Of a stretch of 64,000 bases of DNA, positions 38,660-47,561 are shown one piece after another. Under the pieces are notes generated by a model. It made no database searches, was not told where the DNA came from, and saw only the letters and a program-made list of their open reading frames with translations. The stretch's first letter is position 1; every line of letters starts with the position of its first letter. The position numbers were made by a program, and so were the translations under genes. Origin of the DNA: Rahnella aquatilis CIP 78.65 = ATCC 33071 (GTDB lineage Bacteria > Pseudomonadota > Gammaproteobacteria > Enterobacterales > Enterobacteriaceae); the NCBI RefSeq assembly GCF_000241955.1, contig NC_016818.1, forward strand, positions 4,588,001-4,652,000, in the 5' to 3' direction.

Positions 38660-39691
38660 GATAAAGCGCGCCATCGCGGGGCCGGTTACCAGGATGGTGA
38701 TCAGACGCAATGTCTGCATCGCCATCACAAAACCTAAATCCGCATGACTGCCCGCCGCAATAATCGCCACGGTGTCCAGCCCGCCCGGGCTGGTGGCCAG
38801 ATAAGCCGTCAGCATATCGACGTGCAGAAGTTTGGTCAGCACCCACGCCATTCCCCCGCAAATCAGCATCAGCCCGATAATTGAGGCAATCATCTGAGGC
38901 AGCGTACGCAAAGCCAGTTTGAAAATCGGAGACGTGAAGCGCAGCCCGACACTCCAGCCAATCAGCGTGTACGCCATCGCCAGCAGCCATTCCGGCACTT
39001 CTAACGCGACCGTTCCGGTGGAATGCAAAACCGCGCCGACCATGGCCGGAAGCAGCAGCGCGCCGGAAGGGATACGCAGGCGCGGCCCCAGCCAGACACC
39101 GGCCACTGCCAGAAATAGCGTGGCAAAGAAACGCCAGGTGAGCGGCGGGAACCAGACTACCGCTGCCGCCAGCGACGCGCTGTCGCCCATCGCCATGCGG
39201 GCGACAAATGCGGCAGCCGTGGCAACAAACAACACGCGCAGATATTGCATGAACGCGACCAGACGGACATCCGCACCGAAATCACCGGCCATCGCGACCA
39301 TGGCACTGGCACCGCCAGGCGATGAACCCCACGCGCCGGTCGGACCGGGCAACTGGCTAAAACGCACCAGCAGCCAGCCGGAAAGCCCGCTGGCGAGCAG
39401 TGTGGCTACCAGCACCATCAGTACCAGCGGCCAGTCATTAAGTAACGGCGGCAGAATGGAAGGCGACAGACTTTGCGCGATCATACAGCCCAAAATACCC
39501 TGAGATATTTTGAAAAACAGCGGATGAATACGCACGCTGGCCCCCGTCAATCCCATGACCACGCCGACAATCATCGGCCCGAGCAAAAGCGCAGCAGGAA
39601 CGTGGAAGGTTTGAAAAATAATGCCCAGAAGCAGTGAGGAAACGACGAGGATAAACCACTGCCCCACCGGAACCATCCTTTCCATCAGCAT
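38633..39691 (-). CDS. AbrB-family membrane protein (COG3180)
   Basis: Polytopic membrane protein of 352 residues, about ten helices, with the duplicated family signature TGAWGSSPGGASAM and LATSPGGLDTVAI. Often annotated as AbrB regulator or ammonia monooxygenase, but the sequence looks like a transporter. Start likely at 39691 or at ATG four codons later (MVPVGQW). Six bases from corA. Function unknown. Confidence 0.85.
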   Translation of the reverse strand: MLMERMVPVGQWFILVVSSLLLGIIFQTFHVPAALLLGPMIVGVVMGLTGASVRIHPLFFKISQGILGCMIAQSLSPSILPPLLNDWPLVLMVLVATLLASGLSGWLLVRFSQLPGPTGAWGSSPGGASAMVAMAGDFGADVRLVAFMQYLRVLFVATAAAFVARMAMGDSASLAAAVVWFPPLTWRFFATLFLAVAGVWLGPRLRIPSGALLLPAMVGAVLHSTGTVALEVPEWLLAMAYTLIGWSVGLRFTSPIFKLALRTLPQMIASIIGLMLICGGMAWVLTKLLHVDMLTAYLATSPGGLDTVAIIAAGSHADLGFVMAMQTLRLITILVTGPAMARFISRSASSSS

Positions 39692-39697
39692 GGTCGG

Positions 39698-40648
39698 TTA
39701 TAACCAGTTTTTACGTTTGAAGTACAGGTAAGGTGCCAGTCCGGCGAGGATCATCAGCGCAATCGCCCCCGGATAACCAAATGACCATTTCAGTTCCGGC
39801 ATGAATTCGAAGTTCATCCCGTAACTGGAAGCCACCAGCGTGGGTGGCAGGAAGACCACCGAAACCACCGAGAAGATCTTGATGATGCGGTTCTGTTCGA
39901 TGTTGATAAAGCCCATCGCCGCCTGCATCAGGAAGTTCACTTTCTGGAACAGGGATTCGTTGTGCGGCAACAGGGATTCGATATCGCGTAACACTTCGCG
40001 CGCCTGTTCCAGCTGACCGGCAGGTAAACGGGCTTTACGCACCAGGAAATTCAGCGCGCGCTGGGTATCCATCAGACACAAACGTACTTTCCAGCCGATA
40101 TCTTCCAGCTCTGCCAGTGTGGAAAGCGCGGCGTCATATTCATCGCCCTGATGCCCTTCCATGATCACGCGGCTGAGTTTTTCCAGATCGCTGTAGATAT
40201 TTTCGATTTCATCCGCCAGTTGTTCGATTTTAGTTTCGAACAAATCCAGCAGCAGTTCATAGGCGTTGCCATCAACCAGCGTCTGGTTGCGGGCGCGCAT
40301 ACGGTAGAGACGAAACGCCGGTAATTCGCGCTCACGCAGGGTATACAAACGCCCTTCGCGCACGGTAAATGCCACGGTGCTGTTACCGGCATGATCTTCG
40401 GCATCTTCGTAGTAAAAGAAGGAGTGAATGTGCAGACCGTCTTCGTCTTCAAAGAAACGTGCCGAAGCTTCGATGTCGTCCAGTTCAGGACGTGTCGCCA
40501 GGCTTTGCCCTAATTCGCTTTGAACGCGCTCACGTTCCAGATCGTCGGGTTCGACCAAATCCACCCACAATGAGGTTTTGAGGTCATCTGACTCGTCCAG
40601 CTCTAAACGGGATAAGCGGCTGTTTTCTAATTTAAAAGCACTCAGCAT
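39698..40648 (-). CDS. corA: Magnesium/cobalt/nickel channel CorA
   Basis: Pentameric Mg2+ channel of the inner membrane, 316 residues. The large cytoplasmic domain is followed by two C-terminal helices with the selectivity signature YGMNF. Start chosen at 40648 (MLSAFKLEN), matching E. coli CorA; the frame opens 12 codons earlier. Upstream lies a long leader with a short peptide and hairpins, suggesting Mg2+-dependent control as in Salmonella. Confidence 0.97.
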   Translation of the reverse strand: MLSAFKLENSRLSRLELDESDDLKTSLWVDLVEPDDLERERVQSELGQSLATRPELDDIEASARFFEDEDGLHIHSFFYYEDAEDHAGNSTVAFTVREGRLYTLRERELPAFRLYRMRARNQTLVDGNAYELLLDLFETKIEQLADEIENIYSDLEKLSRVIMEGHQGDEYDAALSTLAELEDIGWKVRLCLMDTQRALNFLVRKARLPAGQLEQAREVLRDIESLLPHNESLFQKVNFLMQAAMGFINIEQNRIIKIFSVVSVVFLPPTLVASSYGMNFEFMPELKWSFGYPGAIALMILAGLAPYLYFKRKNWL

Positions 40649-40790
40649 GTGCCCGTTCTCCCAAGAATGACAGAAAGTGGACAACGCGTTGAAGCACAGA
40701 AAATCACGGGGTGAAAAGTGTCACCGGCGTAATTCAGACCAAATTCAGATCTGACTCACAGCGACAGAACGGGGGTCGCTGACAACCACT

Positions 40791-40819
40791 AAGGCCATCA
40801 GCAAAGAGGAGGGCCTTAG
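40791..40819 (-). promoter_or_regulatory. corA leader hairpin
   Basis: On the minus strand CTAAGGCC pairs with GGCCTTAG (8 bp, 13-base loop), overlapping the stop of the leader ORF. A second stem, AGCGAC / GTCGCT, lies at about 40760-40780. In Salmonella similar alternative stems plus translation of corL decide Rho access; here this is inferred from layout. Confidence 0.55.
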
Positions 40820-40887
40820 AAGTGGTACCTAATGAACAGGTTATTGAGCCAGTATCTACTGGGTGTGTCCAAGGCGAAGTTCCTCAT
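40816..40887 (-). CDS. Candidate CorL-type leader peptide upstream of corA
   Basis: A 23-codon ORF starting ATG and reading MRNFALDTPSRYWLNNLFIR then YHF. It lies about 170 bp before corA inside a 420-bp gap (40649-41068), ends within a hairpin, and is positioned as the corL leader of Salmonella corA, whose translation couples Mg2+ and proline supply to Rho-dependent termination. Sequence comparison with corL could not be run. Upstream 40888-41068 is AT-rich, with no further gene seen. Confidence 0.55.
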   Translation of the reverse strand: MRNFALDTPSRYWLNNLFIRYHF

Positions 40888-41068
40888 TGATAATAGTGCG
40901 CGCATGTTACGCCGGGAATAAAAAGACTGTCAACCGCGAACAAATCTATTCTGGCAACATTTATGCATAAAATTCAGGCGGGCCTGTTCACCTTTTGCAG
41001 CTTATCGGCTGAGGCTTTTTTGGCTACACTCAACATCCTGATCTCCTCTCACTTTTCAGATACCCAAA

Positions 41069-41545
41069 ATGATTAAGCAGATTAACCAAGATACGTTATG
41101 CGACCTGATCACCCAGGCGGCGCATTCGCCGCGACTGCGCCAGAATCTGAATATGCATCCGGCACCGGAGGACGACGTACAGCGTCTGGCTATCGCCATG
41201 GAACCCGGCACTTATGTGCGCATTCACCGCCATCCGCACACCTGGGAAATGCTGACCGCGCTGCGTGGCCGCTTTCTGGTACTGATTTACGATAACAGCG
41301 GTAAAGTCACCGACCGTCTGTGGCTCGGCGCAGAAACCCTTCTGCTGGAAATCCCGGCCAATACCTGGCACAGCGTATTATCCCTCGACGAAGGTGGCGT
41401 GATTTTTGAAGTGAAACACGGTGCTTATCAGCCGGTGCAGGAACAGGATTATTTGCCAGGCACCCCGCCGGAAGGCGAAGAAGGCGTAAAAGAAACGCTG
41501 GAATGGTATGCGAAAGCCGAAGTGGGTGAAACTTTTAGCCTCTGA
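41069..41545 (+). CDS. WbuC-family cupin metalloprotein
   Basis: A 158-residue cupin of the WbuC family. Cupin motif 1 is RIHRHPHTWEMLTAL with metal-ligand His residues, motif 2 around NTWHSVLSL. Family members often sit in O-antigen clusters; here it is a single gene between corA and uvrD with no polysaccharide genes beside it. Activity unknown. Confidence 0.85.
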   Translation: MIKQINQDTLCDLITQAAHSPRLRQNLNMHPAPEDDVQRLAIAMEPGTYVRIHRHPHTWEMLTALRGRFLVLIYDNSGKVTDRLWLGAETLLLEIPANTWHSVLSLDEGGVIFEVKHGAYQPVQEQDYLPGTPPEGEEGVKETLEWYAKAEVGETFSL

Positions 41546-41553
41546 CCTTTCGG

Positions 41554-41680
41554 CTCCTCCCCCTGCGAAGGGGGAGGATGGGAGGGGGTTTTACAGACAA
41601 AACAGGAGATTAAGCGCGCTTAAACGTTGGTTTTTGACCTTAATACCCCACCCCAACCCTCCCCTTCGCAGGGGAGGGAG
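41554..41680. repeat. Pair of inverted GC-rich palindromic repeats (REP/BIME-like)
   Basis: Two copies in opposite orientation (41554-41592 and 41645-41680) of an element built on CTCCCC-TGCGAA-GGGGAG plus a GGGAGGGGGTT tail. Each half folds by itself, and the two can pair with each other. They separate the convergent cupin gene and uvrD and may act as terminators or mRNA stabilisers. Confidence 0.8.
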
Positions 41681-41687
41681 TTAAAAA

Positions 41688-43850
41688 TCAGACGGCTTCG
41701 AGACGGGCGTAGGCGGCGACCAGCCACTTAATCCCTTCCCCCGGAAACGCCACCTGCAGACGGCTGTGTTCGCCGCTGCCTTCCATGTTGACGATGGTGC
41801 CTTCGCCGAATTTAGGGTGCATAACGCGCTGGCCGAGTTTGAAGCCGGTGTCGCTGACGCTGGTGGGCGTGCCGACGCTGCGGTTGCTCATCGGGCGTGA
41901 TACGTTGGCGCGCATCCTGACTTCTTCGACACAGTCTTCCGGCAATTCGCCGACAAAACGTGACGGACGGTGAGACACTTCTTTGCCGTATAAACGACGG
42001 GTTTCCGCGTAGGTCAGGGTCAGTTTTTGCATGGCGCGGGTGACGCCGACATAGGCCAGACGGCGTTCCTCTTCCAGACGCCCGCCTTCTTCCAGCGACA
42101 TCTGGCTCGGGAACATGCCTTCTTCCATGCCAACGATAAACACCTGCGGGAACTCCAGTCCTTTCGCCGAGTGCAGCGTCATCAGCTGCGTGGCATCCTG
42201 ATTGGCGTCCGCCTGCCCTTCGCCCGCTTCGAGCGCGGCATGGGACAAAAACGCCTGCAACGGCATCAAATCTTCGTCTTCATCCTGATAGCTGAACTGA
42301 CGCGTCGCCGTCACCAGTTCCTCTAAGTTTTCAATACGAGCCTGACCTTTTTCGCCTTTCTCCTGCTCATACATGATGAACAGGCCGGAATCTTTGATCA
42401 CCCGGTCAGTCTGCACATGCAGCGGCATATCTGACGTTTCATGCGCCAGTGCGTCAACCAGCTCGGTGAAGCGTTGCAGTGAAGACGCCGCACGGCCTGC
42501 CAGCACTTTTTCCTGCAACAGCGCGCGCGTGGCCTGCCACATGGTCATCTGGCGGTCACGCGCCGTCTGGCGCACCACATCCAGCGTGCGGTCGCCAATG
42601 CCGCGTGTCGGTGTGTTCACTACGCGTTCAAATGCAGCATCATCATTACGGTTAGACATCAGGCGCAGATACGCCAGCGCATCTTTGATTTCCTGACGGT
42701 CGAAGAACCGCTGCCCGCCGTAAATGCGGTAAGGCATCGCCATCTGCAATAACGCTTCTTCCAGCACACGCGACTGGGCGTTGCTGCGGTAAAGAATGGC
42801 GCAGTCTTTCAGCGCACCGCCGTTGTCCTGCCAGGTTTTGATGCGGTTAACCACAAAGCGCGCTTCATCCAGCTCGTTAAATGCGCAATACAGCGAAATC
42901 GGTTCGCCTTCGCCGTCCTCGGTCCACAGGTTTTTCCCCATACGACCATTGTTGTTTTCAATCAGCGAGTTGGCGGCTTTAAGAATGGTGCTGCTCGAAC
43001 GGTAGTTCTGTTCCAGACGAATGGTTTGCGCATTCGGGAAATCTTTCAGAAAACGCTGGATGTTTTCGACCTGCGCACCGCGCCAGCCGTAGATCGACTG
43101 GTCATCGTCGCCGACGATCATCACGTTATTGTTGTCACCCGCCAGCAGACGGATCCACGCGTACTGAATGCTGTTGGTGTCCTGGAATTCGTCCACCATC
43201 AGGTTGGTAAAACGTTCGCGGTAATGTTGCAGGATATGCGGCTTGTTCAGCCAGAGTTCGTGAGCGCGCAGTAATAGCTCGGCAAAGTCCACCAGCCCGG
43301 CGCGGTCACAGGCTTCCTGATAGGCCTGATAAATGCGCAGCCAGGTCGCTTCAACCGGGTTGTTGTAGGTTTCGACATGCTGCGGGCGCAGACCTTCGTC
43401 TTTTTTGCCGTTGATGTACCACATCGCCTGACGCGGCGGCCATTGTTTATCGTCGATGTTCAGCGCTTTGATCAGGCGCTTGATCAGACGTATCTGGTCG
43501 TCGCTGTCTAGGATCTGGAAATCCTGCGGCAGGTTGGCATCTAAATGGTGCGCACGCAGCAAACGGTGCGCGAGACCGTGGAAGGTGCCAATCCACATGC
43601 CGCCCTGACTGGTGCCAATCAGCTGGTCGATACGGTGGCGCATTTCTGCCGCCGCTTTGTTAGTAAAGGTGACCGCCATAATGGAATACGGTGAGCACTT
43701 TTCGACCGCCAGCAGCCACGCGATGCGGTGAACCAGTACGCGGGTTTTGCCACTGCCTGCCCCGGCCAGTACCAACAGATTGCTGCGCGGCGCGGCCACG
43801 GCTTCACGTTGTTTTTCATTCAGGCTGTCGAGCAGGTCAGAAACGTCCAT
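41688..43850 (-). CDS. uvrD: DNA helicase II UvrD
   Basis: Superfamily 1 3'-5' helicase for nucleotide excision and mismatch repair, 720 residues. Walker A AGAGSGKTR, motif II DEFQDTN, motif III GDDDQSIYGWRGA, motif VI VGVTRAM and the C-terminal Tudor-like tail that binds RNA polymerase in E. coli. Start set at 43850 (MDVSDLLDSL), as in E. coli. Carries its own LexA box although it also follows yigB in the dapF-yigA-xerC-yigB-uvrD group. Confidence 0.97.
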   Translation of the reverse strand: MDVSDLLDSLNEKQREAVAAPRSNLLVLAGAGSGKTRVLVHRIAWLLAVEKCSPYSIMAVTFTNKAAAEMRHRIDQLIGTSQGGMWIGTFHGLAHRLLRAHHLDANLPQDFQILDSDDQIRLIKRLIKALNIDDKQWPPRQAMWYINGKKDEGLRPQHVETYNNPVEATWLRIYQAYQEACDRAGLVDFAELLLRAHELWLNKPHILQHYRERFTNLMVDEFQDTNSIQYAWIRLLAGDNNNVMIVGDDDQSIYGWRGAQVENIQRFLKDFPNAQTIRLEQNYRSSSTILKAANSLIENNNGRMGKNLWTEDGEGEPISLYCAFNELDEARFVVNRIKTWQDNGGALKDCAILYRSNAQSRVLEEALLQMAMPYRIYGGQRFFDRQEIKDALAYLRLMSNRNDDAAFERVVNTPTRGIGDRTLDVVRQTARDRQMTMWQATRALLQEKVLAGRAASSLQRFTELVDALAHETSDMPLHVQTDRVIKDSGLFIMYEQEKGEKGQARIENLEELVTATRQFSYQDEDEDLMPLQAFLSHAALEAGEGQADANQDATQLMTLHSAKGLEFPQVFIVGMEEGMFPSQMSLEEGGRLEEERRLAYVGVTRAMQKLTLTYAETRRLYGKEVSHRPSRFVGELPEDCVEEVRMRANVSRPMSNRSVGTPTSVSDTGFKLGQRVMHPKFGEGTIVNMEGSGEHSRLQVAFPGEGIKWLVAAYARLEAV

Positions 43851-43914
43851 AGGCACCGTTTGTCAGGATGAGAAAAGCACTCCCGCGAAAATTATCGCCG
43901 CGAATGCATTTCTA

Positions 43915-43930
43915 CTGTGAATTTATACAG
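43915..43930. promoter_or_regulatory. LexA (SOS) box of uvrD
   Basis: CTGTGAATTTATACAG matches CTGT-N8-ACAG with both arms perfect and an AT-rich core. It lies 64 bp before the uvrD start, as in E. coli, where uvrD is SOS-induced. Confidence 0.88.
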
Positions 43931-43947
43931 AGTAATTTAAGAAGGGA

Positions 43948-44664
43948 TTATAGCAATGCTGTCAGCGATGCCAACTGCGAAATCTCAATATGCGGCAACA
44001 GACGGGCATCCTTAATGTGTATCAGGTTGCCTTCACGCAAATTAATCCAGCACGATTGCATACCGCAACGCACTGAGCCCGCGACGTCTGTCGTCAGGTC
44101 ATCACCGACGTGAAGAATGTTTTCCAGCGGAATATCCAGCTTCATCGACGTTTTTTTATACATGTCGGCGTACGGTTTTGCACGGCCATGATCGCCCGCG
44201 CGCAATGTAAACTGGAAGTATTGTGCCAGACCACAGGCGTGCGGATCGGCATTGCCGTTGGTGATAGCGACCAGCGGCCAGCGCTCAGCCAGCGCCGCCA
44301 GCGCGTCGTGGTTTTCCTGCGGAACATAAATCCGGCTGCGCCACTTCGCGAAGGTTTCCATGGTGGCTTTGGTGCCCTGTTCAGCCTCACTGCGACTCAG
44401 GCCGGCACGGGTCATTGCCAGTAAAACTGCCTGACGGCGCCATTCGGTGACATCGTGATAAATCTCCGCATCCTGCGCCAGTAATTCTGTGCGCATCAGG
44501 CGGACAGCATCCGGTGCCATATCCGCCAGTGCCGGGTGGAAACCCTGCATGAATTTCAGTGTTTCGGTATCGGTACGGCGGATAACGTCGTAATTGTCAT
44601 ACAGCGTGTCGTCTAAATCGAAGGTGATCGCTTCAATGCGTTTCAGCGGACGATAGAACTTCAT
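43948..44664 (-). CDS. yigB: HAD phosphatase YigB
   Basis: Cytoplasmic HAD phosphatase, 238 residues, with motif I DLDDTLYD, motif II ITNGNAD and motif IV HVGDDLTTDV. E. coli YigB dephosphorylates the riboflavin precursor 5-amino-6-ribitylamino-uracil phosphate, among others. Its ATG shares one base with the xerC stop (TGATG). Confidence 0.95.
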   Translation of the reverse strand: MKFYRPLKRIEAITFDLDDTLYDNYDVIRRTDTETLKFMQGFHPALADMAPDAVRLMRTELLAQDAEIYHDVTEWRRQAVLLAMTRAGLSRSEAEQGTKATMETFAKWRSRIYVPQENHDALAALAERWPLVAITNGNADPHACGLAQYFQFTLRAGDHGRAKPYADMYKKTSMKLDIPLENILHVGDDLTTDVAGSVRCGMQSCWINLREGNLIHIKDARLLPHIEISQLASLTALL

Positions 44665-45575
44665 CAGGATTTTCCTCGTTTTGCGCGGGGATGCGCGGCG
44701 TCGTAAACCGTCGCCAGATGTTGAAAGTCGAGGTGGGTATAGATTTGGGTGGTGGACAGATTTGCGTGCCCCAGCAATTCCTGTACCGCGCGCAGATCCC
44801 CGCTGGATTCCAGCACATGCGTGGCAAAAGAATGGCGTAGTTTATGCGGATGAATATGGCTGTTAACGCCCTGCTTCACGCCCCATTCAGCAAACCGTTT
44901 TTGTACGTTACGCGCAGAAATACGGTTGCCTTTGCTCGACAAAAACATCGCGTCATCCTGCGGATTAAAATCTGCCCGGCGTTCCAGCCAGTGGCCAAGC
45001 CAGGTGACGGCAGTTCGCCCGATCGGGACTTTGCGTTCTTTGCTGCCTTTACCCAACACACGTACTTCGCCGGACGCCATATCAATATGTTTGCAGTCGA
45101 TACCCACCAGTTCCGAAAGACGCAGGCCGCCGCCATACATCACTTCCAGCATGGCGCGGTCACGCACCGAAAGCGGATCATTGAGATCAATTTCCAGCAG
45201 TTTATTCACTTCATCGACATCAAGATTTTTTGGCAGATGTTTGGGTGAGCGCGGCGTGGAAATGCCTTTGGCAGGATTGGCGCTTAATACGCCCTGACGC
45301 ACCAGCCAGTCAAGAAAGCTGCGCAGCGAAGACATCCGCAGCGCCAGACTGGACGGCCCTAAACCGGCGCGTTTGCTGCGCGCCAGTAACATCCGCACTT
45401 TCGGCGCATCGAGTTGCTGCCAGTGAGAAATGCCTGTCTCGGCGGAGATGGCGATCAGGGCTTCTAACTGGCGGCTGTAATTGGTGGTCGTGAGCGGGCT
45501 GAGCTGACGCTCGACGTGCAGGTAACGCAGAAACGCCTCGACTGCGGGATAAAGAGGCGATTCGGTGTGATTCAT
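44664..45575 (-). CDS. xerC: Site-specific tyrosine recombinase XerC
   Basis: Recombinase that with XerD resolves chromosome dimers at dif under FtsK control. 303 residues; N-terminal core-binding domain and catalytic domain with the [10 protein letters not shown] box and nucleophile Tyr in IYTHLDFQ. Overlaps yigA by four bases and yigB by one, within the conserved dapF-uvrD gene group. Confidence 0.96.
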   Translation of the reverse strand: MNHTESPLYPAVEAFLRYLHVERQLSPLTTTNYSRQLEALIAISAETGISHWQQLDAPKVRMLLARSKRAGLGPSSLALRMSSLRSFLDWLVRQGVLSANPAKGISTPRSPKHLPKNLDVDEVNKLLEIDLNDPLSVRDRAMLEVMYGGGLRLSELVGIDCKHIDMASGEVRVLGKGSKERKVPIGRTAVTWLGHWLERRADFNPQDDAMFLSSKGNRISARNVQKRFAEWGVKQGVNSHIHPHKLRHSFATHVLESSGDLRAVQELLGHANLSTTQIYTHLDFQHLATVYDAAHPRAKRGKS

Positions 45576-46276
45576 ACCCGTTCGATCCAGCGTTCCAGCA
45601 GGCCAGGTAACATTTTTGCCAGCTGGTTGAGTAACACCGTGCCCATGCCGGGCTGATAATGCTGAGGATCACGGCTGCTGAAAATCAGCACGCCCAGCTC
45701 ACCCTGTTCGCCCATCAGCGACAGTGCGACGGACCCCACCGCTTTCGCCTGCGGTAATAACAGCAGTAATTCCGGGCCGTTCAGGCCGCCGAGATAATGC
45801 GGCGTTTCACCCAGACGCTGGATGCGCATGGATTCAAATGCGCTGCGGCTTAACGCGAGATGGGTGAAATCTGATGGCGCGCCGATGCGCCAGCCTTCAC
45901 TGAACAAGCGCACATTGGCACCTGCCAGCCCCAGACTGCGCGCCCAGCGTTGCAGACGGTTAAGCATATCCTGCAGACTGCTGGCCGCCGCAAGCGTGGC
46001 CTGGAGTTCGATCATCCGCCCGAACAATGCTTCGTTGACCGAAGCCTGCTCCATCAGCAACGTAATCTCTTCTTCAAGCTGAGCAATCTGATGACGCTGA
46101 CGTCCGAGTTGCCATTCAACCAGCGAAATACTGCCTTTCACCGGATGCGGTACGTGCATTTGTTCGACGCTGCGCGCATTGCGAATAAAGAAATCCGGGT
46201 TTTGCAGCAGGTATTGCATCACGCTGTCGTCGTCGAGCGCTGTCACCGGTTCAATCTGGTCATCAAGATTGTTCAT
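45572..46276 (-). CDS. yigA: DUF484 family protein YigA
   Basis: GAF-like DUF484 protein. The start used is ATG at 46276 ([10 protein letters not shown]), overlapping the dapF stop by four bases; the frame runs on to 46450 inside dapF but is not coding there. 234 residues, with an N-terminal helical stretch and a GAF fold after about residue 80. Conserved between dapF and xerC; function unknown. Confidence 0.92.
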   Translation of the reverse strand: MNNLDDQIEPVTALDDDSVMQYLLQNPDFFIRNARSVEQMHVPHPVKGSISLVEWQLGRQRHQIAQLEEEITLLMEQASVNEALFGRMIELQATLAAASSLQDMLNRLQRWARSLGLAGANVRLFSEGWRIGAPSDFTHLALSRSAFESMRIQRLGETPHYLGGLNGPELLLLLPQAKAVGSVALSLMGEQGELGVLIFSSRDPQHYQPGMGTVLLNQLAKMLPGLLERWIERV

Positions 46277-47097
46277 AGATGAATAAATCCGTCGTAAACA
46301 TGAGTGGCAGGTCCGGTCATATATAACGGATAACCCGGCCCTTTCCAGCGAATGTCGAGGCTGCCTCCCGGCAGTTCCACCTGAACTTCTTCTGCGAGTA
46401 AACCTTGCTGAATGCCGACCGCCACAGCGGCACAGGCACCGCTTCCGCACGCCTGTGTTTCACCGGCACCCCGCTCGTACACGCGCAATTTTACGCTTTC
46501 CGGGCTGAGGATCTGCATGAAACCAACGTTCACGCGCTCGGGGAAACGCTCGTGGCTTTCCAGCATCGGCCCGAGAACCTCGACTTCCGCTGTCAGCACA
46601 TCATCAACCTGTAATACGCAGTGCGGGTTTCCCATCGACACCACACCGCAAAATACTGTGCGCTCTTCAGCACGCAGAATATAGGTCTTTTCCGGTTTCG
46701 CTGCACGGAAAGGCACCTGCTGCGGCTCGAAAACCGGCTCGCCCATGTTGACCTGCACCTCTTCATCTTCGGTGACAGTCAGCACCATGCGACCGGTTTG
46801 TGTACTGACGCGAATATCGCGTTTGTTGGTCAGACCTTTGATACGAACAAAGCGGGCAAAACAGCGCGCACCATTGCCACACTGTGCCACTTCGCTGCCA
46901 TCCGCGTTAAAAATGCGGTAATGGAAGTCTAATTCGGGATCGTAAGGCGGTTCCACCACCAGTAACTGGTCAAAACCTACACCACGGTGACGGTCAGACA
47001 AACGACGGATCAACTCAGGAGAAAAATAGACATTTTGAGTGACGGCATCAACGACCATAAAGTCGTTACCCAGGCCGTGCATTTTGGAGAACTGCAT
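46273..47097 (-). CDS. dapF: Diaminopimelate epimerase DapF
   Basis: Converts LL- to meso-diaminopimelate for lysine and peptidoglycan synthesis. 274 residues; the two catalytic cysteines are in QCGNGARC (Cys73) and QACGSGACA (second half). Heads the yigA-xerC-yigB-uvrD group; lptM lies 102 bp upstream on the same strand. Confidence 0.97.
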   Translation of the reverse strand: MQFSKMHGLGNDFMVVDAVTQNVYFSPELIRRLSDRHRGVGFDQLLVVEPPYDPELDFHYRIFNADGSEVAQCGNGARCFARFVRIKGLTNKRDIRVSTQTGRMVLTVTEDEEVQVNMGEPVFEPQQVPFRAAKPEKTYILRAEERTVFCGVVSMGNPHCVLQVDDVLTAEVEVLGPMLESHERFPERVNVGFMQILSPESVKLRVYERGAGETQACGSGACAAVAVGIQQGLLAEEVQVELPGGSLDIRWKGPGYPLYMTGPATHVYDGFIHL

Positions 47098-47199
47098 AAC
47101 TGACTCCGTTTACCGCTGGTCAAATCCAGTCGCGATGATCCTTTAAGGAGAGGGTTCCGGCAGCATTGCGCGAAACCCCCGGCAATCTGAATCTGCCGG

Positions 47200-47403
47200 T
47201 CAATCTCTGGAATTCGTCGTGAGGTTTTCTGGTGATACACCTTTTTCCTGCGACGAACCATCGTTCGCCGTACCCGGAACATTGCTGGTTTTTTGCGTAG
47301 CTGATTTTTCCGGCGGTGGGAAATACAACGGCCCTTTCAGTCCGCAACCGGAGAGAGAAAAGAGTATTGTCGCGGCCAGAGACCAGCGTAAAGCGTTTTT
47401 CAT
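47200..47403 (-). CDS. lptM: LPS-assembly lipoprotein LptM (YifL)
   Basis: Small lipoprotein, 67 residues, with lipobox LSGC (Cys20) and the conserved GLKGPLYFPP motif. In E. coli LptM binds LptDE and helps its oxidative maturation. Upstream of dapF as usual. The frataxin gene cyaY, normally beside it, is not present between this gene and cyaA. Confidence 0.93.
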   Translation of the reverse strand: MKNALRWSLAATILFSLSGCGLKGPLYFPPPEKSATQKTSNVPGTANDGSSQEKGVSPENLTTNSRD

Positions 47404-47561
47404 TTTATGAATGCCCGTAATTCATGCGACCAAGCTCTCTATAATCGCAGGTGGATCATGAAAAGCAACAGGAATCGACAAATCCCCCGGGCACATTTTC
47501 AGGGTTTAAAGCGCAGGAAAGCCGGATAATCTGCCGCATGTCCGTGATACGGACACCTTTT

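Noticed and set aside
38919..39503. Plus-strand frame inside the AbrB-family gene
   Set aside because: Ser/Thr/Pro-rich shadow of a membrane-protein gene.
41554..41680. Possible CRISPR repeats
   Set aside because: Only two copies, in opposite orientation, with self-complementary cores; a REP-like pair fits better.
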